64,000 bases of DNA. Source: Tomitella fengzijianii (GTDB taxonomy: Bacteria > Actinomycetota > Actinomycetes > Mycobacteriales > Mycobacteriaceae). The stretch spans positions 3,283,501 to 3,347,500 of the forward strand of contig NZ_CP041765.1 of the NCBI RefSeq assembly GCF_007559025.1, written 5' to 3'. Numbering within the stretch: the stretch's first letter is position 1; every line of letters begins with the position of its first letter. Shown here piece by piece: positions 25,078 through 33,726 of the stretch. A program made the translations under genes and the position numbers. The notes below the pieces were generated by a model. The model did no database searches. It had not been told where the DNA came from and was given only the letters and a program-made list of their open reading frames with translations.

Positions 25078-26286
25078 GTGACCGACACCCCCGGCGCACT
25101 CGACGGCTACCGCGTCCTCGAGCTGGGCACGCTGATCTCCGGCCCCTTCGCGGGCCGCCTGCTGGGCGACATGGGCGCCGACGTGATCAAGGTGGAGGCA
25201 CCCGACCGTCCCGACCCACTGCGCACGTGGGGCAACGCGGAGCAGGACGGGCACCGGTTCTTCTGGACGGTGCACGCCCGCAACAAGCGGTCGATCACCC
25301 TGGACCTGCGCGGCGACGCTGGCCGCAGCGTGCTGCTGGACCTGGTCGAGCACGCCGACGTGGTGCTGGAGAACTTCCGTCCGGGCACGCTCGAGCGCTG
25401 GGGCCTCGGTTACGACGTGCTCAGTGCGCGCAATCCGGGCATCGTGCTCGCGCGCGTGTCCGGGTACGGCCAGACGGGCCCGCTCGCCGGCCGCCCCGGG
25501 TATGCGTCGGTGGCCGAGGCGGTCAGCGGGTTGCGGCACCTCAACGGTTATCCGGACCAGCCCCCGCCGCGGCTGTCGCTGTCGATCGGCGACACGCTCG
25601 CGGGCATGTTCGCCGCGCAGGGGATCCTCGCGGCGCTGCTGGCCCGCCAGTCCACCGGGCGCGGCCAGGTGGTGGACGTGGCGCTCACCGAGGCGTGTCT
25701 GGCGGTGCAGGAGTCGACGATCCCCGATTACGACCGCGGCGGCGTGGTGCGCGGCCCGTCGGGCACGCGGCTCGACGGGATCGCGCCGTCGAACATCTAC
25801 CGGACCTCCGACGGCAAGTGGGTGGTGATCGCCGCCAATCAGGACACGCTGTTCCGGCGGTTGTGCGGGGCGCTCGGCAGGCCCGGGCTGGCGGAAGACC
25901 CGCGGTTCCGCGACCACCTGGCACGCGGGCGCAATCAGGACGAGCTCGACGCGATCATCGGCGCGTGGGCCGGCGGGCGCACCGCCCGCGCCGTCATCGA
26001 CGAGCTCATCGACGCCCAGGTGGTGGTGGGTCCGGTGAACACGGTGGCCGAAGTGGTGGCGGACCCGCAGCTGCGCGCACGCGGGATGTTCGTCGAGCAC
26101 GACGACGCCCGCATCGGCGAATCCGTGCTGGGTCCGGGGGTGGTGCCCAAGCTGTCGGCGACCCCGGGCTCCGTGCGCACGGCCGGGTCGGCCGAGCCGG
26201 GCCGCGACAACGACGACGTCTACGCCGGGCTGCTGGGATACTCGGAGGAGCAGCGGGCGGCGCTGCGTGAGGAGGGCGCGATCTGA
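25078..26286 (+). CDS. CaiB/BaiF family III CoA-transferase
   Basis: 402 residues. The N-terminal GYRVLELGTLISGPFAGRLLGDMGADVIKVE, VLLDLVEHADVVLENFRPGTLERWGLGY, LSIGDTLAGMFAAQGILAALLARQ and the late VVVGPVNTVAEVVADPQLRARGMF are family hallmarks. It would move CoA between an acyl-CoA donor and a carboxylic acid without a covalent enzyme-CoA half reaction. Next to an HMG-CoA-lyase-like gene (TGATG overlap), an itaconate/succinyl-CoA:hydroxy-acid type activation followed by C-C cleavage is an attractive inference. Starts at a GTG after a GAAAGG site. Confidence 0.9.
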   Translation: MTDTPGALDGYRVLELGTLISGPFAGRLLGDMGADVIKVEAPDRPDPLRTWGNAEQDGHRFFWTVHARNKRSITLDLRGDAGRSVLLDLVEHADVVLENFRPGTLERWGLGYDVLSARNPGIVLARVSGYGQTGPLAGRPGYASVAEAVSGLRHLNGYPDQPPPRLSLSIGDTLAGMFAAQGILAALLARQSTGRGQVVDVALTEACLAVQESTIPDYDRGGVVRGPSGTRLDGIAPSNIYRTSDGKWVVIAANQDTLFRRLCGALGRPGLAEDPRFRDHLARGRNQDELDAIIGAWAGGRTARAVIDELIDAQVVVGPVNTVAEVVADPQLRARGMFVEHDDARIGESVLGPGVVPKLSATPGSVRTAGSAEPGRDNDDVYAGLLGYSEEQRAALREEGAI

Positions 26287-27260
26287 TGGGTGCACTGCCA
26301 CGGCGCGTGCGCATCCGCGAGGTCGGCCTGCGCGACGGCCTGCAGAACGAGGCCCCGGTGGCCACCGACGCGAAGGTCCGGCTGCTCGAGGCCCTCGTGG
26401 CCACGGGTGTCCCCCGCATCGAGCTGACCGCGTTCGTCTCCCCGCGCGCGGTCCCCGCGATGGCCGACGCCGCCGGGATGGCCGCGGCAGCACGGGCCTT
26501 CGGCGACGACGGGCCGGAGTTCTCCGCGCTGGTGGCGAGCCCCGGCGGTGCGCGGCGCGCGGTGGACGCGGGCGTCACGGCCGTCGAGTACGTCGTCTCC
26601 GCCGCCGACGGGCACAGCCTCGCCAACGTCAAGGCCACGACCGGCGAGGCGCTCGAGCGCACCGCCGAGGTGGCGCGGATCGTGCACGACGCGGGCGGGC
26701 GGCTCGAGGTCATCATCGCCACCGCGTGGGACTGCCCGTTCGACGGCCCCACCGACCCGGAACGCACTCTCCGCGTGGCGGCCGGGGCGCTGCAGCGCGG
26801 CGCCGACTCGCTGGCGGTGGCCGATACGATCGGCACCGCCACGCCCGGCCGGGTCACCACGCTGATCGACCGGATACGGGCCGAGCTCGCTCCGCAGGCC
26901 GGCCGGGAGCGCGGGGCGCCCGCCGCGCAAGACCTCACGCTGGGCGCCCACTTCCACAACACGCGCGGCGCGGGCCTGGCGTGCGCGTGGGCGGCCGTGC
27001 AGGCGGGGGTCACCGAACTCGACGCGGCGATCGGGGGCTTCGGCGGCTGCCCGTTCGCGCCCGGGGCCAGCGGCAACATCGCCACCGAGGAGCTCGTCTA
27101 CCTGCTGGCGGATTCCGGAGTGGGCACCGGCATCGACCTGGACGCCGCGCTCGCCGCCGCGGCGCTCGCGGAGGAGATCGTCGGCAAGCCCGGCGCGAGC
27201 AACCTGCTGCGCGCCGGGGACAGGAAGCGCGCTTCCCCGATCACCGGCGCCGCCACCTGA
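26286..27260 (+). CDS. HMG-CoA lyase-like enzyme
   Basis: 324 residues, HMGL-like TIM barrel. The metal-binding motif REVGLRDGLQNE (Arg16, Asp17), IELTAFVSPRAVPAMAD, AHFHNTRG and the HMG-CoA-lyase signature GGCPFAPGASGN with its cysteine, followed by IATEELVYLL, are all present. Members cleave 3-hydroxy-3-methylglutaryl-CoA or related citramalyl/itaconyl-derived CoA esters to acetyl-CoA plus a keto acid. The ATG overlaps the CoA-transferase stop. True HMG-CoA activity is likely but not certain; the CoA-transferase neighbour would also suit related substrates. Confidence 0.9.
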   Translation: MGALPRRVRIREVGLRDGLQNEAPVATDAKVRLLEALVATGVPRIELTAFVSPRAVPAMADAAGMAAAARAFGDDGPEFSALVASPGGARRAVDAGVTAVEYVVSAADGHSLANVKATTGEALERTAEVARIVHDAGGRLEVIIATAWDCPFDGPTDPERTLRVAAGALQRGADSLAVADTIGTATPGRVTTLIDRIRAELAPQAGRERGAPAAQDLTLGAHFHNTRGAGLACAWAAVQAGVTELDAAIGGFGGCPFAPGASGNIATEELVYLLADSGVGTGIDLDAALAAAALAEEIVGKPGASNLLRAGDRKRASPITGAAT

Positions 27261-27280
27261 TCGCGGGCCTGAGCCCCGCG

Positions 27281-28054
27281 GTGCTCGTCGGCCTGGCATT
27301 GATCAGCCTGGCCGGCGGCGTCGGCATCACGGCGCTGGGCCCTGGCGGTGTGCTGCCCACGATCGGGCTGTTCGCGCTGACCGGGCTGTCCGCACCGGTC
27401 GTGGCGGGCACCGCCCTGGTCACGCACGTCGCCACCGGCATCGCGGGCACCGCGGCGTTCACGCGGTCCGGTCAGCTACGGCGTCCCCACATCCGCCGCA
27501 CGGCGCTGATCCTCGCCGCTGCCGCCGCGGTCGGCACTCCGCTGGGCGTCCTGGTCAACGCGCACCTGTCCCAGCGCGCGTTCGGCTACGTCCTCGCGGT
27601 CGTCGTCGCGGCCGTCGCGCTGCTGCTGTGGTACCGGGAGCGCGCCGGCGTCGGGCGTGCGGCCGCCGATCACGCGGCCGCCCCCGTGCCGGAACACCAC
27701 CCGGGGACGGCGGCCATCGCGGGCATCGGCGCCGTCGTGGCCGTCACGGGCGGGATCGTGGGCATCGGCGGCCCCATGCTGGCCGTGCCACTGCTGATCG
27801 CGTGCGGCGTGCCCGTGCTCGAATCCCTTGCGGCAGCGCAGGCGCAATCCATCGTCATCGCCGCCGTCGGCTCGGTCGGCTACGCGGCGCAGGGCGCCAT
27901 CGACTGGCCGCTGGCGCTGCTCGTGGGCGTGCCGGAGCTGGCCGGGGTGTTCCTCGGCTGGCGGATAGCGCACGCCCTCCCCACCCGCACCCTCAAGCGC
28001 GCGCTCATCGTCGCGCTGCTCGTGCTGGCGCCATACCTCGCGGCGACCGCGTAA
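27281..28054 (+). CDS. TauE/SafE family membrane permease
   Basis: About 257 residues with seven to eight hydrophobic segments and the two internal repeats of the TauE/SafE family: ISLAGGVGITALGPGG(V)LPTIGLFALTGLS near the start, and GIGAVVAVTGGIVGIGGPMLAVPLLIACG in the second half. Members export sulfite, sulfoacetate or other organic anions. The start is uncertain: the GTG at 27281 fits the first membrane segment, and no good ribosome site is visible. It follows the lyase by 20 bases, so it may be co-transcribed and move a substrate or product of that pathway. Confidence 0.8.
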   Translation: MLVGLALISLAGGVGITALGPGGVLPTIGLFALTGLSAPVVAGTALVTHVATGIAGTAAFTRSGQLRRPHIRRTALILAAAAAVGTPLGVLVNAHLSQRAFGYVLAVVVAAVALLLWYRERAGVGRAAADHAAAPVPEHHPGTAAIAGIGAVVAVTGGIVGIGGPMLAVPLLIACGVPVLESLAAAQAQSIVIAAVGSVGYAAQGAIDWPLALLVGVPELAGVFLGWRIAHALPTRTLKRALIVALLVLAPYLAATA

Positions 28055-28066
28055 CGATGTGCGAAA

Positions 28067-28103
28067 GCTCCGGCGCCGAGGGGGATCCCGTCGGCGCCGG
28101 AGC
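28067..28103. terminator. Bidirectional hairpin terminator
   Basis: A perfect 13-base inverted repeat (GCTCCGGCGCCGA / TCGGCGCCGGAGC) with an 11-base loop sits between the convergent TauE-like and YncE-like genes. Confidence 0.8.
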
Positions 28104-28126
28104 GGCCATCGTTCGAGCCGGGCGTG

Positions 28127-29179
28127 TCAGGCGCCGATCACCGCGACGTTCGCGCTGCCACGGTCGGTGACCAACGCGGTGGAGGTCAGCGGGTTGTAGC
28201 CGACGCCCAGCGGGACGCCGCCGATGTGCAGCTCGGCGGTCTTGGTGCCCGCGTCGGCGTCGATCACCGACACGCGACCGGGGTCGTTCGGGTCGGTGCT
28301 GCCCTTGCCGCCGTCGCCCTTGGCCGTCAGGTGCGGCACCACGCACACCGCGCTGACCGGGTTGCAGGAGATGCCGATGGGCTGCGCGCCCACCTCGATG
28401 CTGTCGACCACCGCGTCCGTGTTCACGTCCACCACGTCGACGGTGCCCGCCTTGAACGCGTCGACGTACAGCTTGCCGCGCAGCGCGTCGAGGTACATGT
28501 TCTGCGGCCCTTCGCCGGTGGTCACCGACGCGATCTTCTCGTTGGTCGCCGACGAGTACTCGGTCACCGTGGCGTCACCCGTCGTGGACACCCAGTAGCT
28601 GCCGCGCGCCGAGTCCACCGCGATCTGCACCGGGGTGTCGCCCGTCGGCACCGTGGCGGCCACCGCATTGGTCCCGCCGTCGATCACCTGCACCGCGGAG
28701 TCACCGGGAACGGTCAGGTAGACGAGGTTGCGGACCGGGTCCACCTCGATGCCATGGCCCCGGCCCGCGTCGATCGTGCCGGTGACGGAGTTCGTCGCCG
28801 CGTCGATGACGGTCACCGTGCTGTCGCGCGTGTCCGAGGTGTACACGGTCTGCGTGATCGGGTTGACGGCCACGCCGTACGGCGCGTGTTCGAGCTCGAT
28901 CGTCTGGAGCGTCGCGTTGGTCGTGGCGTCCAGGACGGTGACCGCCTTCGCACCGGGGCTCGCGAGGTAGGTGCGGTTGTGGATCGGGTCCACGGCCACC
29001 TCGTAGTTGCCGTCGCCCACCTGCAGCGTGTCGAGCACGGACGGTTCCGGCGAGCCCAGTGAACCCGCGGGGCCTGGCGCGGCCAGCGCGGGCGCGGCGG
29101 TGGCGGTGACCAGGCCCGCGGCGGCGGCGACGGTGAGCATCCGCCGCACCCGCGTCGCCGTCTTGTTTGTGCTGTGCAT
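28127..29179 (-). CDS. Secreted YncE-like beta-propeller protein
   Basis: 350 residues. Signal peptide (cleavage near ALA-AP, about residue 34), then repeated blades of about 42 residues of the YVTN/NHL type: GNYEVAVDPIHNRTYLASPGAKAVTVLDATTN, APYGVAVNPITQTVYTSDTRDSTVTVIDAATN, and so on to the end. Such propellers bind ligands or partners outside the membrane; no catalytic residue can be named. It is the last gene of the iron-box-led entA-entC-entB unit, 100 bases after entB. The operon position suggests an extracytoplasmic role in siderophore or iron handling, which is inference. The ATG has GAAGAGAAGAG upstream. Confidence 0.82.
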   Translation of the reverse strand: MHSTNKTATRVRRMLTVAAAAGLVTATAAPALAAPGPAGSLGSPEPSVLDTLQVGDGNYEVAVDPIHNRTYLASPGAKAVTVLDATTNATLQTIELEHAPYGVAVNPITQTVYTSDTRDSTVTVIDAATNSVTGTIDAGRGHGIEVDPVRNLVYLTVPGDSAVQVIDGGTNAVAATVPTGDTPVQIAVDSARGSYWVSTTGDATVTEYSSATNEKIASVTTGEGPQNMYLDALRGKLYVDAFKAGTVDVVDVNTDAVVDSIEVGAQPIGISCNPVSAVCVVPHLTAKGDGGKGSTDPNDPGRVSVIDADAGTKTAELHIGGVPLGVGYNPLTSTALVTDRGSANVAVIGA

Positions 29180-29279
29180 CAGTGTGTTCTCTTCTCTTCC
29201 AGTGTGATTGAAAAGGTGTGTGTCGGTGCAAGGGCGTGTGCAGGTGACGAGTCCCGCGCCGCTGAAGCAGCGGGCAGGG

Positions 29280-29927
29280 TCAGTGCTGCAACGCCGGGGT
29301 CAGCGCGTCCACCAGGCGCGCGGTGGTGGTCACCGCGGCGCAGCGGCGCGCCGCGTAGTCCACCGCCATCCGGTGCTCGTCGGCCGTGAAGTCGGCCGTC
29401 GCGTCCGCGACGAAGAACGGCTGGATGTCGCGCATGAATGCCTCGCAGGCGGTGGCGAGGCACCCCAGGTGCGCGTACACGCCGGTGATGATCAGCTGGT
29501 CGCGCCGCTGGAACCGCAGCACGTCCGCCAGCTCGGTGCGCTGAAAGGCGCTGTAGCGCCACTTGGTGATGACGACGTCGCCCGGCGCGGGGGCGAGCTC
29601 GTCGACGATGCGCGTCTGCGCGGGGTCGTCGGCCATCCCGTCGCCCCAGAAGTCGGCCAGCAGCCCCCGCCGCGCGGGGTCCTGACCTCCGGGCTGCGCC
29701 GAGTACAGCACGGGGATGCCCTGCTCGGCGCACGCGGTGCGCAGCGCCGCGATGTTGCGATAGAGCTCCGGAACAGGCTCCTGCGCAGGGTCGTACGCGT
29801 CCATGAAGTACTTCTGCATGTCGTGGATGAGCAACGCGCAGCGGCCGGGCTCGGGGCGCCAGGCGGCGCGGTTGGCCCCCGGGTCCGCGTCGGGGGTGGA
29901 GTAGGGGGTGATCGCGGGGATCGCCAT
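29280..29927 (-). CDS. entB: Isochorismatase, EntB N-terminal type without carrier domain
   Basis: 215 residues, matching only the isochorismatase half of EntB/DhbB. Asp36 ([12 protein letters not shown]), Lys122 ([14 protein letters not shown]) and Gly155 in the YAHLGC motif correspond to the EntB catalytic positions D37, K123 and G156. It hydrolyses isochorismate to 2,3-dihydro-2,3-dihydroxybenzoate and pyruvate. The usual C-terminal aryl carrier domain is absent; a separate 84-residue carrier is encoded at 39.9 kb. It lies between entC and the YncE-like gene. Confidence 0.94.
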   Translation of the reverse strand: MAIPAITPYSTPDADPGANRAAWRPEPGRCALLIHDMQKYFMDAYDPAQEPVPELYRNIAALRTACAEQGIPVLYSAQPGGQDPARRGLLADFWGDGMADDPAQTRIVDELAPAPGDVVITKWRYSAFQRTELADVLRFQRRDQLIITGVYAHLGCLATACEAFMRDIQPFFVADATADFTADEHRMAVDYAARRCAAVTTTARLVDALTPALQH

Positions 29928-29993
29928 GGCTTGTGTGGCTCCGTCTCTGCCGGGGGCGTGTGTCGGGGTCTGCGTGCGATGGGCGCGCGGGTC

Positions 29994-31352
29994 TCAGCCG
30001 CGCACGGGGGCGGCGCGCACCGCCTCGTCGATGGCGTCGACCATGGTGCGGAACTTCGCGGAGGTCTCCGCGAGCTCGGCGGCGGGATCGGACCCGGCCA
30101 CGATGCCGCCGCCCGCGAACAGCCGCGCGCCGGCCGCGTCCACCTCGGCGCAGCGGATGGCGATCGCCCACTCGCCGTCGCCGCGCGCGTCGCACCAGCC
30201 GACGAAGCCGCTGTAGAAGCCGCGGTCGAAGCCCTCGATCCTGCCGATCTCCGCGTGCGCCGCCGCCGCGGGGGCGCCGCAGATCGCCGGGGTGGGGTGC
30301 AGGGCCAGCGCGAGGTCCAGCGCGGTGATCGCGGCGTCGGCGACCGTTCCGGCGATGGGGGTGGCCAGGTGCCACATCGTCGGGGTCGCGACCAGCTCCG
30401 GCCGCCGCGGCACCTCGAGGGTGCGGCACAGCGGGCGCAGCGACTCGGCGATGGCGTCGACCACGATGGCGTGCTCCACCTGGTCCTTGGCCGACGCCTG
30501 CAGCGCCTCCGCGCGACGGCGGTCCTCTGCGGGATCCGCACTGCGCGCCGCGGATCCGGCGAGCGGGCACGAGCGCACCGCGTCGCCGCGGCGCGCCGCC
30601 AGCAGCTCGGGGCTCGCGCCCACCAGCGCGCGCGGACCGCCCTCGGGCCCGCCCGGGATCTCCGCGGCGAACGTGTAGGCCTCGGGGTGCCGGCGCGCCA
30701 GGATGCGCAGCACGCGCAGCGGATCGACGGCCTCCCCCGGCCGCAGGTGCAGCGTCCGGGCGAGGACGAGCTTGTGCAGCTCCGGGGACCGATGCATGGT
30801 GCTGAGCGCCTCGTCGACGGCGGCAATGTGGTCCTCCGGGCTCGGCACGGCGGTGACGCTGAACGCCTCGAGCTCGCCCCGCGCGCCCACGCCGGACCGT
30901 TCCGCCTGCCCGCGCCCCTCGTGCCCGTGCTCCGCCGGTCCGCCGCTGTCGCCCCCGCCGATGATCCGCAGTCGCTCCGGGATCGCCAGCCGCGCGGGCC
31001 GCGACGTGTCGAACGGGACCGCGCCGACCACCCGCGCCGGGCGGCCCCCGGTGGGCCCGGCTTCGCGGAGCGCGGCGCGCACCGCATCCCCGCTCGCGGC
31101 TGACGGAACTGCCGCGCCCACATGGACCCCGCCCGCGCCCAGCATCGTGTACCTGTCGGTGGAGAAGTAGAAGTCGCCCGGGGTGTACTCGTCGAGCAGG
31201 GCCGCCGGATCCGGGAGTGGGCCCGCCCCGGTGCCCGTCGGCGATCCGCTGCCCGCCGGCGATCCGGCGTCCGGGTCCGTCGCAGCCGGACTTGTCATTG
31301 CGGTGGGGTCTGTCATTGCGTTGGGGTTTGTCGTCGCGGTGGGGATGGTCAT
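29994..31352 (-). CDS. entC: Isochorismate synthase
   Basis: 452 residues, chorismate-binding family. After a disordered Thr/Ala/Asp/Pro-rich N-terminus (about 45 residues) come DEYTPGDFYFSTDRYTMLGAG, ELHKLVLARTLHLRPGEAVDPLRVLRILARRHPEAYTF, LVGASPELLAARRGDAVRSCPLAGSAARS, HAIVVDAIAESLRPLC, HPTPAICG and the C-terminal RLFAGGGIVAGSDPAAELAETSAKF. It turns chorismate into isochorismate, the first step to 2,3-dihydroxybenzoate. Start uncertain among three ATGs in the N-terminal repeat (31352, 31316, 31298); the longest is given. With entA and a separate isochorismatase, this is the EntC/DhbC type rather than a salicylate synthase. Confidence 0.93.
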   Translation of the reverse strand: MTIPTATTNPNAMTDPTAMTSPAATDPDAGSPAGSGSPTGTGAGPLPDPAALLDEYTPGDFYFSTDRYTMLGAGGVHVGAAVPSAASGDAVRAALREAGPTGGRPARVVGAVPFDTSRPARLAIPERLRIIGGGDSGGPAEHGHEGRGQAERSGVGARGELEAFSVTAVPSPEDHIAAVDEALSTMHRSPELHKLVLARTLHLRPGEAVDPLRVLRILARRHPEAYTFAAEIPGGPEGGPRALVGASPELLAARRGDAVRSCPLAGSAARSADPAEDRRRAEALQASAKDQVEHAIVVDAIAESLRPLCRTLEVPRRPELVATPTMWHLATPIAGTVADAAITALDLALALHPTPAICGAPAAAAHAEIGRIEGFDRGFYSGFVGWCDARGDGEWAIAIRCAEVDAAGARLFAGGGIVAGSDPAAELAETSAKFRTMVDAIDEAVRAAPVRG

Positions 31353-31356
31353 CGCG
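31291..31356 (-). repeat. 18-base degenerate coding repeat at the entC start
   Basis: Plus-strand units CTTGTCATTGCGGTGGGG, TCTGTCATTGCGTTGGGG and TTTGTCGTCGCGGTGGGG follow one another, then a partial unit. They encode the Thr/Asn/Asp/Pro-rich N-terminus of EntC. Confidence 0.75.
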
Positions 31357-31417
31357 TCTCCTGTCGTCGCACGCCGGAGTCCCGGCGGCGGTGTCGTCAG
31401 CAGTGCAGGGTCGTCGT

Positions 31418-31483
31418 GAATCCAATGCGGTGTAGTAGTGAATCCAGTGCGGTGCAGTCATGAATCCAGTGCGGTGCAGTCGT
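31418..31483. repeat. Three 22-base tandem repeats between entC and entA
   Basis: Units GAATCCAATGCGGTGTAGTAGT, GAATCCAGTGCGGTGCAGTCAT and GAATCCAGTGCGGTGCAGTCGT lie head to tail at 31418, 31440 and 31462 (each given here only to mark position; the second and third differ at one base). A partial unit flanks each side. They fill most of the 174-base entA-entC gap. 22 is not a multiple of three and the stretch is non-coding. Confidence 0.9.
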
Positions 31484-31526
31484 GCGGTGTGCGGGGCCGT
31501 GGACAGTCGATGCGGCCCGGACCGGG

Positions 31527-32294
31527 TCATGCTTTGAGCGTCGCGCCGCCGTCCACGTAGAGGTCGTGCATCGTGATGTGCCGCGCCTTGTCGGACAGGA
31601 GGAACAGCACGGAGTCGGCGACGTCGGCCGGATCGGCGATGCGCCCCAGGGGGATCCCCACCTTGAACTTCTCAGGCGTGCCTCCGATCACGGACTCGGC
31701 TCCCCTGCCGTCGCCCCACATGCCCCGCTGCATGGGCGTGTCGGTGGATCCGGGCGAGACCACGTTGCACCGGATGCCGTGCTCCGCCAGCTCCAGTCCC
31801 AGGCATTTGGTGAACATCGTCGCTGCGGCCTTGGACGCGCCGTAGGCGGCCATCGAGGCGCGGGGCACGCCCGCCGCGTTGGACCCGACGGTGACGATGG
31901 CGCCGCCGCCGCGCGGGATCATCATGCGGGCCACCGCCCTCGACACGGTGAACACGCCGGTGGTGTTCACCGCGAACGGGCGCGACCACTGCACATCGGA
32001 GGTGTCGACGACGTCGCCGGTGGCCAGCACCCCGGCCACGTTGGCGAGCATCTCGACGGGGCCGAGCTCCGCCTCGATGCGTGCGACCACCGCGTCCACC
32101 GCGGCGGAATCGGTGACATCGCAGGCGTATCCGCGCCCACCGGCCGACACCGCGGCGTCGGCCGCCGCACCGTCGAGGTCCAGGGCCGCGACGACGGCGC
32201 CGTGCGCGGTGAGCGCGGCGGCCACCGCCGCGCCGATGCCGCTCGCGGCCCCGGTCACGACGGCCACCCGGCCCGCGAACTCGGCAGCATCCAT
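31527..32294 (-). CDS. entA: 2,3-dihydro-2,3-dihydroxybenzoate dehydrogenase
   Basis: 255 residues, SDR fold. [14 protein letters not shown] binds NAD, LDLDG after strand 2 fits NAD rather than NADP, NVAGV follows strand 4, and the catalytic [21 protein letters not shown] has the Ser-Tyr-Lys set. The C-terminus [10 protein letters not shown]-like block and [12 protein letters not shown] match EntA/DhbA. It makes 2,3-dihydroxybenzoate. The ATG at 32294 has a GGAGGG site six bases upstream and lies 20 bases below an iron box. First gene of entA-entC-entB-yncE. Confidence 0.93.
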   Translation of the reverse strand: MDAAEFAGRVAVVTGAASGIGAAVAAALTAHGAVVAALDLDGAAADAAVSAGGRGYACDVTDSAAVDAVVARIEAELGPVEMLANVAGVLATGDVVDTSDVQWSRPFAVNTTGVFTVSRAVARMMIPRGGGAIVTVGSNAAGVPRASMAAYGASKAAATMFTKCLGLELAEHGIRCNVVSPGSTDTPMQRGMWGDGRGAESVIGGTPEKFKVGIPLGRIADPADVADSVLFLLSDKARHITMHDLYVDGGATLKA

Positions 32295-32313
32295 GCACCC
32301 TCCGATCAACGCT

Positions 32314-32332
32314 TTTGGTTAGCCTAACCTAA
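32314..32332. promoter_or_regulatory. IdeR/DtxR-type iron box before entA
   Basis: TTTGGTTAGCCTAACCTAA matches the 19-base consensus TTAGGTTAGSCTAACCTAA at 18 of 19 positions. It stands between the fes stop and the entA start, so iron-loaded IdeR should block the entA operon. Confidence 0.92.
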
Positions 32333-32373
32333 CAGACACATCAGCGAATCGCCAAGCCCCCCAACGGGTCCGG

Positions 32374-33726
32374 CTACCAGTGGCGCGCAATCGACTGCAG
32401 GCCGCCCGCCAACCCGACCCGCCAGCAGGCGTTGTCATGCCCCCCGCTGAACTCGCGGTAGTCCAGCGGGTAGCCCTTGCCTCTCAGCACGTCCCGGAAC
32501 CGGCGCGCCGGGGCCAGGTTCACCCACTCGTCGCAGCCCACCTCGAGGTACAACCGCAGCGGAAGCCGCTCGCGCCGCGCATACCAGTCGGTGAGCCACT
32601 CGCGCCGCGCGGCGCCGCCCGCACCCTGTGCCGCCGCACCCGGCGCGTTCCCGCCGTGCTCGTTCCCGCTCCGCTCGCGGCCTCCCCACCACAGCGACGG
32701 AGACTGCGCCAGCACGCACCCGATGCGCTCCGGCGCCGCACCCGCGATGAACGCCGCGGCCAGCCCGCCGAGGCTCTGCCCCGCGATCACCGTGCGGGCC
32801 GGATCCCCGGTGACCGCCCATCGCCGTTCCACCCACGGCAGCAGTTCGTCGGTGACGAACCGGACGAACGGTTCGTGACAGGTCAGCTCCTCCCCGCGCA
32901 CGGAAGCGCCCAGCGTGTCCACTCCAACCGTGACGGCCGGGGGCAGCGCGCCTTCCGCGTAGAGGCGGTCGAGCGCGGGCGCTATCGGCGCGGTCTCGAA
33001 CCAGGCGGCCCCGTCCAGCAGCACCAGCAGCGGGTACGGACCGTCGCCCTCTCCGTGGCCGTCGTAGCCGTGCGGCGTGTGCACCCACACGCGTCGCCGG
33101 TTCCCCAGCGCTGCGCTGGTGAAGCCGTGCTCCACCACTCGGCCCGCGGGGGTGCCCGGCTCCGTCTCCAGGTGGCCGGGGTCGGGGGCGTCCGGCATCG
33201 CCGCCACGCTCTTGTCCGGGGCGCCGCCGGGTTGCGCGAGCCGGTGCGGGTTGAGCGGGTCGGGGACGGCCGCCGCGGCGGTCACGGTCGGGGCGCCGCC
33301 GTCCTGCGCCACGTCGGGCATGAACTGGTAGCTGCCGCGCCAGTCGGAGGGGAGCCGGTACCCGAGCCACCACACGTCGGTGCCCTCGACCCTCCGCATC
33401 CGCGACGCCTCGGGGTTCGCGCGGTCGTGCAGCTTGTTCACCAGCGCGGTCGCGCCCCGGTCGCCGCCCGCACCGCGCCAGAGGAACGTGGCGATCACCT
33501 CGTCGCCGGACGCGCCGTCGCCGCCGGGGACGGATTCGATCAACGGCGTGCCCGCCGCCGCGGCCTCCGCCCAGAACGCGTCCACCACCCTGGCCCCGCC
33601 GTCCGCGACGTCGCGGACGAGGCGGCCGACGCGGGGGCTGTCCGCCACCGGGGCCGGCGCCGGGCGTCGCTGTCGCGGCGGCACGGCATGGCCCGGCATG
33701 GCGCCCGCCCCGTCGCGAGGCGTCAC
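32374..33726 (-). CDS. fes: Catechol siderophore esterase (Fes/IroD-like)
   Basis: 450 residues in two parts as in Fes: an N-terminal domain containing VIATFLWRG and DVWWLGYRLPSDWRGSYQF, and a C-terminal esterase-D-like hydrolase with VWVHTPHGYDG, YPLLVLLDGAAWF, the nucleophile elbow IAGQSLGGLAAA, and the histidine in FSGGHDNACWR. Fes-type enzymes cut the tri-serine lactone of ferric enterobactin inside the cell to free iron. A Gly/Ala/Asn-rich insertion (ERSGNEHGGNAPGAAAQ) lies between the serine and acid regions. Starts at the ATG overlapping the ATPase stop (ATGA). Last gene of the permease-permease-ATPase-fes run. Confidence 0.92.
   Translation of the reverse strand: MTPRDGAGAMPGHAVPPRQRRPAPAPVADSPRVGRLVRDVADGGARVVDAFWAEAAAAGTPLIESVPGGDGASGDEVIATFLWRGAGGDRGATALVNKLHDRANPEASRMRRVEGTDVWWLGYRLPSDWRGSYQFMPDVAQDGGAPTVTAAAAVPDPLNPHRLAQPGGAPDKSVAAMPDAPDPGHLETEPGTPAGRVVEHGFTSAALGNRRRVWVHTPHGYDGHGEGDGPYPLLVLLDGAAWFETAPIAPALDRLYAEGALPPAVTVGVDTLGASVRGEELTCHEPFVRFVTDELLPWVERRWAVTGDPARTVIAGQSLGGLAAAFIAGAAPERIGCVLAQSPSLWWGGRERSGNEHGGNAPGAAAQGAGGAARREWLTDWYARRERLPLRLYLEVGCDEWVNLAPARRFRDVLRGKGYPLDYREFSGGHDNACWRVGLAGGLQSIARHW

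Noticed and set aside
31418-31483. CRISPR array
   Set aside because: The 22-base units are directly adjacent with no spacers, and no cas genes are present.
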